In this document: positions 33,207 through 44,500 of the stretch, in pieces
Numbering within the stretch: the first letter of the stretch is position 1
How the letters are laid out: each line of letters opens with the position of its first letter
DNA from: Neonectria sp. B-13
Taxonomy: Eukaryota; Ascomycota; Sordariomycetes; Hypocreales; Nectriaceae
Direction: 5' to 3'
Length of the DNA stretch: 64,000 bases
Assembly (NCBI GenBank): GCA_002682825.1
Contig: NOKP01000014.1
Location: 248,001-312,000, forward strand
Translations under genes and position numbers: made by a program
The notes under the pieces: model-generated
What the model saw: only the letters and a program-made list of their open reading frames with translations
Database searches by the model: none
Told to the model about the DNA's origin: nothing

Positions 33207-34243
33207 ATGCCTACTTATCTCATCACTGGAGTCTCCCGCGGCATCGGGGTACGCTTTGAAGAACTTTCTGTACAGTACAAAATATAGAGCTGACCATTCG
33301 TTTAGTTTGAGTTTCTTCGCCAACTCTCTCAAGACCCTGCCAACACCATTGTTGGCCTCGTGCGCGACAAGGCCGGAACAGATAAGAAGATTGCCAGCGA
33401 GCTAGGCGACCTAAAGAACGTTCATATCGTGCAAGCTGATTTGACCAATTACGACGAGCTCAAGGTACGCACGCTACTCCACACTGTCTCTCTTAGTATC
33501 ACGCTCATAAACCTGGACAGAGTTCCGTTGCCGAGACTACCAAGATCACTGGCGGATCCCTAGACTACATTATTGCGAACGCGGCTTTCATTTCCAAATG
33601 GTCCAACCTCGACTCTTTGGGTGCCCTGTAAGACGCTCTACAGCCGCTTCTTGTATTTGCACGAGCTGACTGTAACTCAAGGGCCGACAAGCCAGAGGAA
33701 CTTACGACGGACTTGGTCGATTCCTTTAAGATCAACGTCGTCGGCAATGTTCACCTCTTTAACCTGTATATCCCGCTTGTTCTCAAGGGCAGCGTTAAGA
33801 AGGTCATCACTCTATCTACAGGATTGGCAGATGGTGACGCATCTGCAAAATTCGGACTCGCCAACAGTGCGCCGTACTCCGCGAGCAAAGCAGCCATGAA
33901 TCTCATTGTGTCCAAGTACAGTGCCGAGTACAGCGAGAGCGGCGTCTTGTTTCTCAGCATCTCACCCGGTATGGTCAACACGGGTCAATACGATAACAGT
34001 AAGATTCCCCTTGTCGCTTCCTATCCTCAAAACATGTAGCTTACGTCAACAGTCACCCCCGAGGAAGGAGCTAAATTGCAAGGCATGATGGGCAAATTCT
34101 TGGCCTACGCTCCTGACTTTAAGGGGCCCAGCACCGTGGAAGATTCTGCCAAGGCTGTGCTGTCCGTGGTCAACAATGCTAGCCTGGAGAAGGGCGATGG
34201 TGGCGCTTTTCTGTCTCACCACGGCAATAAGCAGTGGATTTGA
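33207..34243 (+). CDS. short-chain dehydrogenase/reductase
   Basis: Classical SDR of 271 aa in five exons: 33207-33248, 33306-33464, 33521-33627, 33682-33998 and 34053-34243. The cofactor motif TGVSRGIG is split from FEFLRQL by the first intron. DYIIANAA, the serine in VITLSTG and the catalytic pair YSASK follow, then SPGMVNTG. The C-terminus ends GGAFLSHHGNKQWI, typical of fungal NAD(P)-dependent SDRs of unknown substrate. The neighbouring zinc-cluster regulator on the other strand suggests a small, locally regulated metabolic pair. Confidence 0.9.
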
Positions 34244-34437
34244 GCTTCATAGCTTTTGCCATGCTGTCACTGGAACCTGAAAAGGGCATGATGCTTGGAT
34301 AATGTGGGCACAGCGCAGTGCTCAATATTTGGGTTACTGAACTAGACCAGCATACACTTGTATCGTTCAACTTCTAGAGGGTAATGCACATCGAATTCAA
34401 CTAGCATTCTTGAAAGGTTGTCTGTCAAAGATTGCCA

Positions 34438-37038
34438 CTACTTGTTGTGCCTCAGGATCCAAGCCGTTCCACTCCCATTAGTTCGATACGCAACCAAATA
34501 GTCGTTCCTCCCAGAACTCTCATAGTCAAACGCCAGCAGCTTATCCTGGGGACTCTTCAAATCATAGCCTCCCAAACCCTTGCCAGGGTCACCTTCAGCA
34601 TATACCCTCTGGAAGCCCCCGACCGGCAGGTGCTTCAGCACCCAGAGCGTGCCTGTGCCAGGTCTGTAGAGAGCAACGTGATCGTGCTTGCCACTGTGAT
34701 CCCAATCGTAAGCCATGGCCACATCTGCCGGACTCCGGAGGTCATATCCGCCGATGCCGTTTCCAGGGTCGCCCTGCTGATACACAGGGCTCCATTTGCC
34801 ATCTACGGCCTTCCTCAGGACCCAGAACGTGCCGGTTCCAGGCCTGTATAGAGCAAGATGGTCCATCTTGCCGCTGCTTTCCCAGTCAAAGGCAAAGGCT
34901 CTATCGGCCTTGCTGCGCAGATCATATCCGCCGATGCCGTTACCAGGGTCCCCCTGCTGATATACAGGGCTCCATTTGCCATCCGCGGCCTTTCGCAGGA
35001 TCCAAAGCGTGCCAGTTCCAGGTCTGTACAGCGCAAGATGGTCCATACGACCAGAGCGGTTGTAGTCAAAGGCAAACATCCTATCGTCTGGACTCCTGAG
35101 ATCGTACCCGCCGATGCCAGATCCACCTTGGCCTTGCGCGTAGACCGCAGTGTACTTGTCTCCGTCTTTCTTCATGATGAAAATAGCACCGGTTCCGGGC
35201 CGATAGAAAACGATGTGATCAAGCTTGCCCCTGCTTTCGTAGTCGAAGGCAAACCCTACGTCGCTGGGACTCTTGAGATCGTAACCACCGATTCCATTTC
35301 CGGGATCACCTTGGGCGTAGACCGCGGAGAAGGCACCGCCCTGGTTGCGCAGGATCCAACACGTACCTGTGCCCGGACGGTACAGAGCAAGATGATCCAT
35401 CTTGCCGGTTGAGTTATAATCGAGGGCAAAGATGCGGTCACTCGTCGATCTGAGATCGTACCCTCCGATGCCGCGGCCGGGGTCGCCTTGGGCAAACACT
35501 GGAGTGAACAGGCGGAGCGATTGTTCAAGCTGGACGGTGATGTCCATAGTCATTGTCTCGGCAGAATTGGAAATCCGACTGATCGAGACGAGGGTTTCCT
35601 TTTGGCCGTAGCTCTTGCTGTTGGGGTTGGACATGTTGTTGAATGTAACGTTGTGGGAGCTTCCTGGGAAGGGATCGCCCTCGTCGCCCCGGCCGTATCT
35701 GTTGGTAGAGAGCTGATTCAAGCCATCGGCCTGCTCAAGCCCAACCTTGTAGTGCAATTGGTCTCTGTTGTTGGGCTGGTCGTCGTCGATATGCCATACT
35801 GCTTCCGGTTAGTAGCCATCACCTCTGGATCACGGGGTTTGTTTACCAAGTAGTCCATTTCCAGGAAGGTCGGCGTCGTACTTTGTCTGTTGGCGGTTTT
35901 CGAGCAAGAAGTACTCTTTGCTGTTTGTGTCGCCATTATTCCACAGTCGATGAATCTCACCCGAAGTCTTGACGTCCTTGAGTGTGATGGAGCCGTTCTC
36001 AACGTCGGCGATGGTTTTAACCCATCCCTGCTTGGCCTTGCACCAAGCAGAGGGATGGGAAGGTATTGAGCCGGCTGGGGAGCCGTTCCATGACCCAGAA
36101 CCCATCAAGCACCACCTCCCAGTGCCTTCGGAGCCATTGGGTGGTTTGTCCCCGTCGTACAAGTCCGGCCAGCTGAAGACAAGATGGCCGAGCTCGTGGC
36201 AAGCCAGACCAAGGCTGCAGTCCTCGGGAACGGTCAAGAAGGCATAGACCGACACGTCGCCAACCTGGACAGAATTGAGGATGTTCCACTGTACAGACCA
36301 GATCTTGTTGTTATCTCCACCCTGTTCAGCACCGCCACCTGCATGAACGACCACGAAGGTATCAACAAGTCTGTCCCCGTTGTTGTCGTAGGCCAGCATG
36401 TTTTGAGAGTCTTTGATGGCATTGAGCGTATCCCGAGCCATGGTTTGGCTGTTCGGCTCGCTTGACCCCATGCCTGACTGTCCATTGGCATATTCGGCCA
36501 ACTTCCGGGGCAGTGTCACGGGTCCAATTACCTCTCCCGTGAAAGAAACCGCACCTCCGCTAGCCTGTTTGTAGTAATCGTTGACACTACCGGTGGGAAT
36601 CTTGTTTGTCGAAAAGAAGAGATCTTTGAAGAACTCAACCTTTCCAGGCCCCATCTTCACGTCGGAAAAGTCGGCAAGGACAATGAGGGTTCTAAACAGG
36701 ATTTAATTAGATTCTGTATCATAAAAGCGTCGTGTGACAGTTGAGTGAAATCACCGAATTGGTCCTGCTGCAGGAGCCCGCTCCAAAGCAGCTAGTCTCA
36801 TGCTCCTCATGGGTGTCCCATCTGGGAATTCCGACGGCGGAATCACAGCGCCGTCGTTCAATCCAAGGATGGAAGAAGTAGGCTGGCTAGACTGTAGAAG
36901 AACCGATCTCACCGTTGGAGAAAGAATGTTCTGGGCACCATCACCGGCGGCGGCGGAAGTCCTCAACTTACTGACCAAGTCCGGATGAGGTGGACAAGGG
37001 CACGGCCCGTCGCGTTGGCATTGGTGAAGGAGATCCAT
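34438..37038 (-). CDS. M6-like metalloprotease with six C-terminal repeats
   Basis: 829-aa protein in three exons: 36755-37038, 35847-36691 and 34438-35798. The catalytic half matches the M6 (immune-inhibitor-A-like) domain: LIVLADFSD, HELGH (residues 260-264) with a downstream Asp in SWPDLYD, RWCLMGSGSWNG, and LLVWHIDD across the last splice. From about residue 474 to the end are six repeats of about 58 residues. Each contains GDPGxGIGGYDL, a (D/N)Y-SxGKxDH turn and LYRPGTGT; they resemble VCBS/FG-GAP-type beta-propeller blades. No signal peptide is visible: it begins MDLLHQCQRDGPCPCPPHP. A secreted role therefore needs either unconventional export or a missed upstream exon. The bacterial-like architecture hints at ancient transfer, which is inference. 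Confidence 0.82.
34453..35530 (-). repeat. six tandem coding repeats of about 170-180 bp
   Basis: DNA-level repeats encoding the six GGYDL/LYRPGTGT blades. Repeats four and five (around 34740-34990) are almost identical at nucleotide level, while the outer ones have diverged. This points to recent duplication or gene conversion within the array. Confidence 0.8.
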
Positions 37039-38204
37039 GATGAAGTTTTTGCTTGAGGGAAACGAGATGAAAATTCTCAAGGTGAAGAATGAGTTGGCAC
37101 TTTGCTTGAAAAAGCTGAAGACTGAATATCTGCGGATAGAAACTATGGAATAGGTGCAGTTGGGACACTTCCTATACACGGAGGCTGTCAGCGAAATTGA
37201 ATCTTGATGCGGGGAAACGTCAGCAAAGAAGAAGGAAAGTTGGCCCAGGCCACAGATGCTGACATTATCATGCTCTCAGCCAGCCTTAATTGTATGACCA
37301 TACGGTTGAGACATCCCAACGCGGCAGAGGAGTCGATAGTCGGTATTGACATTAGCTTCAATGAACTACATAAGCCGCCACCACTCGGGCTTTGGCCCTC
37401 ATAGTTCCATGTGATGCCCATTAGGAGAGAAAAGGTTTGTGCCACTGGCTGGAGATGTTCAGCTTCTGGATGAGGGCTTGTCAGCAGACTCTACGGCTGA
37501 AAGTGGACGGCATGTGCTTATGGGCGTGGCGTCACTAGGAGGATGTAAGAGGAATGGTGGCGTTTTCAGCGCAAGCATTATTGGCATTGAAACATAACAC
37601 CAAACTGGGAACAAAATAGAAGAGCTCCTGCCATTGGTTATGTAATTTGAAGAGGGGCAATTAAAACCAAGGAATTGGACATCTTCTCCATTCCGGCAGT
37701 TGGTAAAGAACGGTCCTGAATTGGCCTTGGCGAACACTACTATGAAAAAGCAAAAGCGTTTGAGCAGCCACCACATGACCTGCCCCAGGTGAAGGAATCA
37801 ATGAGGAACAGTCCTATCTTTTAGCAGTGCCTGAGCGGGGTACAATACCTCTGATGCTGTGTGAGTAAAGTACTAGTTGATGACGCTGTAGCAAGACGCA
37901 TCAACGAAACCGCGAGCAGACCGAGACGAGTTGCACTGTCCACGCCAATAATTATGTTTTATAGACTTGTCACATCACACTAAGTCTACTAGTCTAACTC
38001 AAGGTCGTACGTAGCCTTGAAAGAAATAGGGTTATAGATGCAAATAACAATGGGCTAACTGTCGTTTTGCCAGAAAGTTAGCGGTACATCAGGTACCGAA
38101 CGAATAAAGATACATTCACCCTCGAACATTCCTCTAAATCTCTCAAGTTGTCATCTCGTTTGACTTGTCTCCCACTCATCGACGCCTTTTCAAACCTTCA
38201 CCTA
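37039..38204. other. 1.2-kb intergenic region
   Basis: No gene recognised. Frames at 37188-37445 and 37459-37776 on the minus strand have no domain and no signal peptide. Confidence 0.45.
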
Positions 38205-39398
38205 TTACCATTCCATACCAAGCAAACTTGTGTACAGTCTTAGGCCATTGCTAGTAAAATGACCCGTCACCGAAAAGCCTCTGACATAATTCTGTCCCAG
38301 GTCTCGCAGCATCTGTGAGTTTCCCGCAGAGGTGAGGAGTAGCAGCGTTGAGTTATCCCAGCCCCCAGCACCAACTGCTCCCGTCGTCCGCTGGAATAGG
38401 TCTAGGAAGTCATTCAAACATGCCGTCACCTCGTCCTCAGCACCGTTGCCGATGAACTGCCACCCGTCGATGATGCATATGCACAGCGGTAGAAGCCCAA
38501 GGAAATACTAAAAAAGGACAAGAGCGAGAGGCATGCTCTCCATTGATAGGTTGAGGTCTTTGAATGGCCCGGCCGCCTCTGTCACCACAATGGTCGAGTC
38601 TTCGTCGAACTGCAACAGCAGCTGAAAGAGTAACAAATACACCATTCCGAAGAGACGATCTTGGCTGCTCAGCTGTTGACCATTGGTGTTATGGCAACCT
38701 GTGAAGCCGATACATGGCCGTCTCCGGTCCAGCGCGGCAGTGTAGACGGCAGCGCTGACCATGGCGACTTGATCCCCATAGAGCCACAGGCGCAAAGAAT
38801 TCTGGCTGCTGAATCACTCTTGAAGACTTTTCCCAGGTGGGGATCAGCTTGAAGGTTCTTGGATCTCGTTACCATCCCTGTGGTCATTATTTCGTGAGCG
38901 ATGCTCTGGAGATGCGACACGGCCGAGCCCTTGTCGAAGACCGGTCTCGTAGTACACTCCCTGTGTAGTTGCTTGCCTCTTCACAAATTCCCCACATAGC
39001 AAACTGTTAGTCCTTGGTTGGCTGATTCTACAAGATAGGCATGGAGAATTAGAAGCACGCGTATTGATCTTCAGGTACAGATCCGGCAAGGGGCTTGTGA
39101 GACCGTAAATATGCGCAATCAGTGAATCGACCTCGCCTCCCTTTCAATAGTACCCGCTAAGCTTTCTGATCTGTCGAATTAGCTAGTCGCGACGTATACT
39201 TGAGCAGGTATGGTTAGGTTGCATGTTGGAACCTTTCGCAATCAATGCCTCGAGTTCATGCATTTTGACTTTCAAGTGAACGACGACTGATCGTATGTCA
39301 TCCAAGTCGACCTCTTCCAAGAGGGCTTTCTCTTCTGTCTCCGTCAGGGACAGTTTGCCCACGTTGTGGATGTCAAAAGGCCTGGACGAGACCATCAT
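38205..39398 (-). pseudogene. decayed NACHT/STAND-like NTPase gene
   Basis: Broken frames that together resemble a fungal NLR-type NTPase. At 39183-39398 a charged segment (TETEEKALLEEVDLDDIR) could be an N-terminal piece. At 38508-38795, LWLYGDQVAMVSAAVY stands where a Walker A (LxGxxGxGKS) is expected but lacks its Gly-Lys-Ser. It is followed by LLFQLLLQF. After an in-frame TAG at 38508-38510, the same frame resumes with CICIIDGW (Walker B-like) and LLLLTSAGN. The frame changes between the 38669-38920 segment and the one that follows. TAG in place of CAG would be one C-to-T change. An intron ending TTTTTTAG could also remove the stop, so death of the gene is likely but not proven. Confidence 0.42.
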
Positions 39399-39688
39399 GG
39401 AATTGAGTGTTCTCTATGACGGCGGTAACTTTAACGAAGACTGCCTGTGGGAATGAAGGCAAAATGTTAACTAAACACCAATAGATGTTACCATGCATCG
39501 TCAACCAAGTTAAGTTTGTTGCAGAGGATTGCAAAAATGGACAAACAGTCTGGAACCAGAGAACGTAAAGCTGTCTTATTGTGAGTTTCGTCTCAGGTTC
39601 TAGTCGTTACAAAGAGAAATAGACTTTGTAATTATGCGGATCTTATAGACTCTAGAGAAACAGTGACCAGGTCAATTAAGGAACTATT

Positions 39689-41155
39689 TCATAATCTAAA
39701 CCACTCATGGTCCAGGGCATCTGCTGCGCTAATGCGGTCTTTCGGGGTATACTTTAACAGCCGCCCTAAACGATCTGAGAAAAGATCGATTTCTTTATGG
39801 GGAATATCTCGGTGGATTTGACCACCATGGCTTCCGCTTGACAAGTACCAAACCCCAGGGCTGAGCTTCTCTGCTAGTGATCTGGCACCCTCTGCAACAG
39901 ATGGATGAACCACACTTGTGGTACCAGTATTCACCTTTTCAGAGTTCTCATCGAGTTCCACCGCATCGAGGGCGCGACCTTGCTCATCTGGTTCATCTTT
40001 GTACATCCTCCTTCGCTCTGTCCAAGTCGTAGACCACCAAGGCTCAGGCAAATTCCCAAGAACTTGAACGATGGCATCGAGGTAGGAGTCATCGTCATCG
40101 TCGAATGAGCCAAATAGCTTTCTCCCCGTTCGAACCTCAAAAAGTGTGCAGCCCAATGCCCAAAGATCAGTGCCGAAGCCAATTTCGTTGTCAAGAATCA
40201 GCTCCGGAGAGCGATATGGCCCGGGGATACCGAGGTCTTCTGGTGGACGGGCGACCTCGAATGACTCGCCGAAGTCAATGAGACATGGCTTCTCGCCAAT
40301 ATACTGCCTAGAAACATCCTGCCATTCCACAGGGTAGACGAGGTACTGTGGGACAGTTGGCTCATCGTGGTCTTTCACAAAGCCTTTGGAAACAGGGTTT
40401 CGGATTGGGGAACCAAGAATATGCAATACTTCGTCCTCCAATAAGCCGTCAAGACCATGGATGTGGTGAAGAGCGTTGTTTGGGGTGATATCTAGTTGCG
40501 TGTTATCATTCTAAAGTCTTTAGTTGTTTACCAAGGGCTGAAGTCGTTAGGGAGACGACGTACCACCATGACATATTCCATGACTATGAAGAAACCTAAC
40601 AGCCTTCACAAGCTCAAGGCAAATGGTTCTTAAAGTCTTGTCGGGATCGCCAGAGGCTTGGAACAGGCCGAGAGAAACTCTTGGCCCAAGGACGGGGTAA
40701 ACAAAACAGAGATGATGACCGTTCGGGCCATCAACCGTGAATTGGTCAAGCGGGAGGCATATCGAATCAGCAGCTTCATTTTGTTCTTGTCCCGTGATGA
40801 GACAATCCTTGACTTGGTTTATCCGGAGCTCAGGGTTGTCAGAGTCTGACGTCTCAGAAATGAGGATTTTCAAGGCAACATATTTTGTTATCTCTCGTAC
40901 TTCAGTGTCCTGACAAAGCCAGACATTCGAGAAGCCCCCATTTCCCAGCTTGTGGATAACACGGTAACGACCAGCTTCTCCAACGAGATCGTGAAGGTGC
41001 ACCGGATGGTGGCCCCCAGGTTCGTAGTCGTCAAGATATTCCAGTTTGAACGGGCTGCGCTCCAGGCGAAAGTGAATGGCTTGGGGGGCGTCCTTGTTGA
41101 CTTCGTCGCGAGACAAAGAGTGAGGAGAAGTTGGCAGGGATGAGTGAGTTGACAT
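39689..41155 (-). CDS. SRPK-like serine/threonine protein kinase
   Basis: 464-aa kinase in two exons, 40564-41155 and 39689-40491. Visible motifs in order: P-loop GNGGFSNVWLC, the VALKIL lysine, catalytic loop HGDITPNN (joined across the splice), IDFGES, GPYRSPELIL and DLWALGCTLFEV. The HGD in place of HRD and the insertion between lobes fit the fungal expansion of SR-protein-kinase-like enzymes, which are abundant in Sordariomycetes and have unknown targets. The kinase lies 390 bp downstream (in map terms left) of the PKS stop and on the same strand. I do not count it as part of the cluster. Confidence 0.85.
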
Positions 41156-41544
41156 TTTGTTGCCGAAGGGTCAACCAGAGAAGCTCCAGTGTGAGATTCT
41201 GTCTAAAATGGTGCCTCTTCAAGATCAGACTGAAAATAAACTGAGATGTGTCCAACAGGGTCGACCAGAAGTTTCGCGCTTGACAGTTGAGAGCCGGAAC
41301 GTGGCAAAGAACAAGTAAGATGGAGATGGAGAGTTTAGGCAACTTTTTGCGCGCGGGCCTTCGTAGATCTCGGCTTTAAGTCGGTTCAGTGATTCACCAA
41401 CATAACTAATTACCTAAGTTTACTGTCATCAACAAGGTGAAAGATAAAACCTGAAATTTGCCGTTCCTAAACTCTTACATATTTTTAACGCTAGGTAAAC
41501 GACGAAGTCTGCGCAACCATTGCTAACCAAAACCAAACAATTGT
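41156..41544. other. spacer between the kinase and the PKS 3' end
   Basis: 389 bp with the kinase promoter and the PKS transcription end. It is AT-rich near 41390-41520. No further feature. Confidence 0.5.
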
Positions 41545-44500
41545 CTACTCCTCTTCCGCCAACGCATTCTGGCTGACCAGGCTGCTCTTCTCCGCAATCT
41601 TGTAACCAAGTAACTGAAGCGATGACGCCTGCAAAATCTCAAAGACTGGAACATCGGCCTTGACCTCGCGCAACAGCCAGTTCCTCACCTCGACTGCCAC
41701 CAGCGAGTCTACTCCATAGACCGAGGTTGGGCTGGCCGAATCGATGTCCTCCAGGGCAATCATCAGCGACTTGGAGAGCTTCTTCATCAGTGCATCGAGG
41801 ATGACGGCTGCGGCATCCTCGACAGACAACGCTTCCTTCACCTGTTGTGCCAGTGACGGGCCAGAGTTGGCGTTGCGGTCGACTGTTCGCGCTCGCATGT
41901 TATGCAAATGCGAGAAGACGGGATCACGGAACCAGTGAGGCACGTCGCCTTGGCTCTGGTCAAAGTGCGCCTGGGTACCAACACCCGTGACGATCTGGCA
42001 TCGGTCCTTTGTTCTCTCCATGGCAATGTTGATCATCTCCAGGAACTCCTCCTCTTCGATCTGGAGGAAGCCCCATCGAGCCAGATTGCGCTCTGCTGCA
42101 CCCTCGTTCTCTGCGACGTAGCCGACCGACTTGATCATTCCAAGATCGATGACAGTTGCTGGCAGGTTGCGGGCGGAACGGTAGTGAGCAAGCGCATCTT
42201 GGAACGCGTTGGCCGCGGCGTAGTTGCCCTGTGATGTGTCACCGACCATGCCAGCTGCACTGGCTAGCATGATGAAGAAGTCGAGCGGCTGGTCCAAAGT
42301 CGACTCGTGAAGGTTCCAAGAGCCGTGGACCTTAGGACGGATGACCTTCGTGAACACCTCGTGGGACATGTTTGCAAAGATGCGGTCCTAGTAGAGTGAT
42401 TATTAGCATGAGATTAGAAGCACAATTGATGGGGAAGGACTTACCTCCAACACCATAGCACCTTGGATGACACCGCGAATAGGTGGCATTCGCTTCAACG
42501 TCTCTTCCATCCTCTCCTTCAGATCATCTCCGTTGGTAAGATCACAGGCCATGGCTTCAATTTGGACTCCGGCATCCTGCAGCTCAACAACCAACTTCTG
42601 TGCGTCTTCAGTCGTTGCTCCTGATCGGGACAGGATGATCAGGTTCTTGGCACCTTGGGATGCCATTCGGCGAGCAAGACTTCGACCGAGGCCTCCGAAA
42701 CCTCCTGCAATGACGTAAGTGGCCTCAGGGTTGAGTCTGTACCCAGTCTGCTCCCTTGGTGCAACCTAGTAAATCACGTTAGCAACCTTGACGACTTGTT
42801 GATACTGATTTCACTCACTGGAACAACATCATCCGGCTGAGGAACGAGCACGATCTTGCCCATGTGCTTTCCAGCCTGCATGTATCGGAAGGCTTCCTCA
42901 ATCTTGGAGAATGAGAATTCGGTGATGGGCGAGACCTTCCCGATGCTGCCATTTCTGAGAAGAGTCATGACATCTGACAACAGCTGAGCTCCAAGTGCCT
43001 TGCGCTGTCGGAAGATGACAGTCAAGTCGACCGAAGCAAGGGTGACGTTCCTAATGAAAGGAGCCATGCCAAGACGCGTGTTGTCTTCAATGTCCTTCTT
43101 GCCGATCTCAATGAACCGACCGAAAGGTGCGATGACAGACCAACTAGCCTTCAACGCATCTCCAGAGAGACAGTTTAGCACAATGTCGACGCCCTTTCCG
43201 CCCGTCATTCTGCGGATACCGTTGACAAATGTGAGGTTTCGGCTGGAGAAGATGTGGTCTTCGGGTATACCGTAAGTGTTCATAATGTGCTCCTTCTTGT
43301 CCTTGGTGCCGACTGTGACGAAGACCTCGGCTCCGTAGAACTTGCAGAGCATGATCGCGGCCTGTCCAACACCACCGGCAGCGGCGTGGATCAAGACGGT
43401 CTCCGACTTCTTGATGCGGGCCTGCTCAACGAGTCCGTAGTACGCGGTACAGTAAACAATGGGAAGAGACGCCGCAACTGAGAAGTCCATGTCGTCTGGA
43501 ATTGGCTGGACCAAGGCAGCCGGGTTGTTCACGACGTTGCAGTAAGCACCCAGCGTCCAGGTGCATACTCTGTCACCAACCTTGAGATGAGACACCTCAG
43601 AGCCGACTTCGGCAACGACACCACTGCATTCACAGCCTAGGAAGTCATCGACTAGTTGGCCCATACAGACCATGATGTCGCGGAAGTTGAGACCGACTGC
43701 GCGAACATCGATCTTGACGTAGTCGGAGGGTAGCGGTGCCAGAGCCACAGGGTCGTCAACGAATCTCAGCGTGTCTAGCAAGCCGGGCGTGGCAATCTTC
43801 AAGGTCAAGGGTCGACCAGGCTGGTTGAACGGCTCAATCTCCTTGGCGGAGCTGTTCGTTTTGCTTTGGCCCGCGATTCTGGCGTTCAGGTCCGCTGCCT
43901 CGATGCAGCGCTTGATGTAGACGAGGCCGTTCTTCTCCGAGAACTCTTGGTCACCAGATGTGTCCTCAGAGGTCTTCTTCAAGATCGAGAGAAGCATTTC
44001 AACTCGTTCCTCTGCTGACAAGGGGCTGTCGGTGGCGAAGTCGAAGGTCGTCAAGTGGCTTCCTTCTTGTTCCGCACGCAGCGTCCTTGCGAGACCGTGC
44101 ATCAATGCGACCTCTGGTCGACTAGACTCTTGGGAAGCGCCTTCAGTTAACCATAAGAGACTCTGTCCTTTCTGCAAGATTGACTTGAGAGTCTCAAAGT
44201 CCTTGGGGTTGAGGTCTTTGAGGAGAGGCTGGGCCAACTCCGCAACACAGATGCACATCTTGTCCGCGAGGTCGTCATCCTCAAGCTGGCTGAAGGGCTT
44301 CGTTGTAACCGCAACGCCCATTGACTCGAGCTTTGCTTGCAAGCTGTCCACAAAGCCCTGTTCCTTGCTGACTACATCGCCAGTCGCGATCGTAATCGGC
44401 GGCAGAGCGGCCTTGTTGCTGTCGTCTTGCTCAGGATCGATTGCTTCCGCGACCATCAACCGACCGGTCTGATCCCGCGGGTTCTGGTGATCCGGCGTGC

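Noticed and set aside
39689..41155. Kinase as a member of the PKS cluster
   Set aside because: SRPK-like kinases are widely scattered in these fungi and no biosynthetic role is known; proximity alone is not enough.
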